From Photobacterium chitinilyticum (lineage in GTDB: Bacteria; Pseudomonadota; Gammaproteobacteria; Enterobacterales; Vibrionaceae), in NCBI RefSeq assembly GCF_004104355.1, contig NZ_RJLM01000001.1, positions 600,711-664,710 of the forward strand: 64,000 nucleotides of DNA, in the 5' to 3' direction. A program made the position numbers and the translations under genes. Positions 62,904 through 64,000 of this stretch are shown here, piece after piece (positions within the stretch are counted from its first letter, which is position 1; every line of letters begins with the position of its first letter). The notes beneath the pieces are model-generated. The model saw only the letters and a program-made list of their open reading frames with translations. It did no database searches and was not told the DNA's origin.

Positions 62904-63010
62904 TTATTAATTTTTCTCATAATCAATGTGAATGATAAGAAATTGTTCATGTTTATCGGTTAAGCCATTGTTTAGTCATCGACAGTTACCAGCATGAGAG
63001 AGACTGCAAA

Positions 63011-64000
63011 ATGACAACGAATTCTAATAAAACATTGGCCTCGAATAAAACTTCGACCTTAGATAAAACAACGACCCACATTCTTGGTTATCCACGTGTA
63101 GGCAGCCAGCGAGAGCTGAAATTTGCCCAGGAAAAATACTGGCGAGGCGAAATCGAGCAGAACGAGCTAAAAGAAGTCGGCAGTTTGCTGCGCCACCGCC
63201 ACTGGGGCGATCAGGTCGGTGCTGGTTTGGACTATGTTTCAGTAGGAGATTTTGCTTGGTACGATCATGTACTGAGCACCAGTATGCTGTTGGGCCACAT
63301 TCCTAAGCGCCATAATAACGGCTTTCCTGATCTCGATACCTTATTCCGTGTTGCCCGTGGCAAGGCTCCGACAGGGTGTGCTTGTGCTGCCTCGGACATG
63401 ACTAAGTGGTTTAACACCAACTATCATTACATCGTGCCGGAATTTAGTGCCGATGATCAGTTCAATATTAGTTGGCTGCAGTTATTCGAGGAAGTGGCAG
63501 AAGCTAAAAAATCTGGTCATGAGGTGAAACCTGTATTACTTGGGCCTATATCTTATCTGTGGCTTGGTAAAGAAAAAGATGCTGGTTTCGACCGTCTGTC
63601 ATTACTGCCTCGATTGTTGACAGCCTACCAGCAGATCCTCGGCAAGCTGGCTGGACTTGGCGTTGAATGGGTGCAAATTGATGAGCCGGTATTAACCCTA
63701 GAGTTGCCGAAGGAGTGGGCTGAGTCATTCAAGCTGGCTTACCAAGTGTTAAATGGCAGTACGAAGTTACTGCTGACCACGTACTTTGACAACATTACTC
63801 ACCATTTGGAAAAAATTGTCTCGCTGAAAGTGGATGGTTTGCACATTGACCTGTCAGCTTCGCCTGAGCAGCTGAGTGATGTAGTGGCTGCTTTGCCTCA
63901 AGATTGGGTACTTTCAGCCGGCGTCATTAATGGTCGTAATGTGTGGCGTGCTGATCTGGCTCAGCTACTGACTACCTTGCAACCCGTTAAGGAGCAACTA
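63011..64000 (+). CDS. metE: Cobalamin-independent methionine synthase (partial, 3' end beyond window)
   Basis: The first 330 codons of MetE, which makes methionine from homocysteine and 5-methyltetrahydropteroyl-triglutamate. The family start [23 protein letters not shown] is present after an N-terminal extension of about 23 residues rich in Asn, Ser, Thr and Lys. Further landmarks are [27 protein letters not shown] and [15 protein letters not shown]. The zinc-binding and catalytic C-terminal half is outside the window. GAGAGA lies before the ATG. Regulation by MetR and MetJ is expected. Confidence 0.96.
   Translation, partial: MTTNSNKTLASNKTSTLDKTTTHILGYPRVGSQRELKFAQEKYWRGEIEQNELKEVGSLLRHRHWGDQVGAGLDYVSVGDFAWYDHVLSTSMLLGHIPKRHNNGFPDLDTLFRVARGKAPTGCACAASDMTKWFNTNYHYIVPEFSADDQFNISWLQLFEEVAEAKKSGHEVKPVLLGPISYLWLGKEKDAGFDRLSLLPRLLTAYQQILGKLAGLGVEWVQIDEPVLTLELPKEWAESFKLAYQVLNGSTKLLLTTYFDNITHHLEKIVSLKVDGLHIDLSASPEQLSDVVAALPQDWVLSAGVINGRNVWRADLAQLLTTLQPVKEQL

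Noticed and set aside
1-64000. Search for CRISPR arrays, insertion sequences, prophage or integrase genes
   Set aside because: No regularly spaced direct repeats, transposase, integrase or phage structural genes were seen; the tRNA operon has no adjacent integrase or att-like duplication.

Overview
The window reads as ordinary chromosome of a facultatively anaerobic marine gammaproteobacterium. It is most likely a member of the Vibrionaceae, Photobacterium- or Vibrio-like. The reasons are a periplasmic nitrite-ammonification (nrf) cluster, glpABC, dcuC, a ToxR-type membrane regulator pair, several chemoreceptors and c-di-GMP proteins, and many small family proteins (DUF2947, DUF4250, YggN) typical of that group. 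The genus is an inference; no rRNA is present. I found no insertion sequence, prophage, integron or CRISPR array.

Layout. 1-6.3 kb: an AlkB-type dioxygenase, an exported unknown protein, the three-gene AmmeMemoRadiSam set (radical SAM enzyme divergent from MEMO and AMMECR1), a glutaredoxin, an OsmC-type protein and a TPR heme-lyase helper (NrfG-like). 6.5-14.0 kb: nrfA divergent from nrfB-nrfC-nrfD-(small ORF)-nrfE-dsbE-like-nrfF. The 563-bp divergent control region carries two FNR-like boxes and a 7-2-7 NarL/NarP-like site. 14.4-18.9 kb: a receiver-TPR response regulator, an exported alkylsulfatase and a VOC protein. 19.1-21.4 kb: kdgK-eda, then a tRNA-Cys/Gly/Leu operon with promoter and terminator. 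21.5-24.8 kb: pxpABC (5-oxoprolinase) followed directly by a gamma-glutamylcyclotransferase-like gene and a zinc-ribbon protein. 24.8-33.9 kb: a DUF3108-like protein, an acyl-CoA ligase, small unknowns, a pirin-yfiR-yfiN-like overlapping operon and a FAN1-like VRR-NUC nuclease. 34-43.8 kb: a Nudix-PAP2 fusion, ydiJ, aqpZ, a LysR regulator divergent from a short cation-diffusion protein with twin palindromes between them, a NYN-domain protein, yggN and small unknowns. 43.9-55.7 kb: ygiQ, a ToxR/FidL-like pair, an Aer-like chemoreceptor, dcuC, a LysR/MFS divergent pair and an HBM-domain chemoreceptor. 56-64 kb: glpABC, a GGDEF gene remnant, a membrane protein, DUF4250, and metR divergent from metE, which runs off the right edge.

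Functionally the window is rich in anaerobic respiration: nitrite ammonification with its own heme-attachment machinery, anaerobic glycerol-3-phosphate dehydrogenase, and C4-dicarboxylate exchange. It also carries sensory and c-di-GMP proteins and glutamate/5-oxoproline salvage. No single locus is an obviously new defence or mobile system. The best candidates for undescribed biology are the AmmeMemoRadiSam trio, the 5-oxoproline release-and-cleavage operon, the ToxR/FidL-like pair, the pirin-YfiR-YfiN operon, the Nudix-PAP2 fusion and the nrfD-nrfE junction (hairpin plus small ORF).
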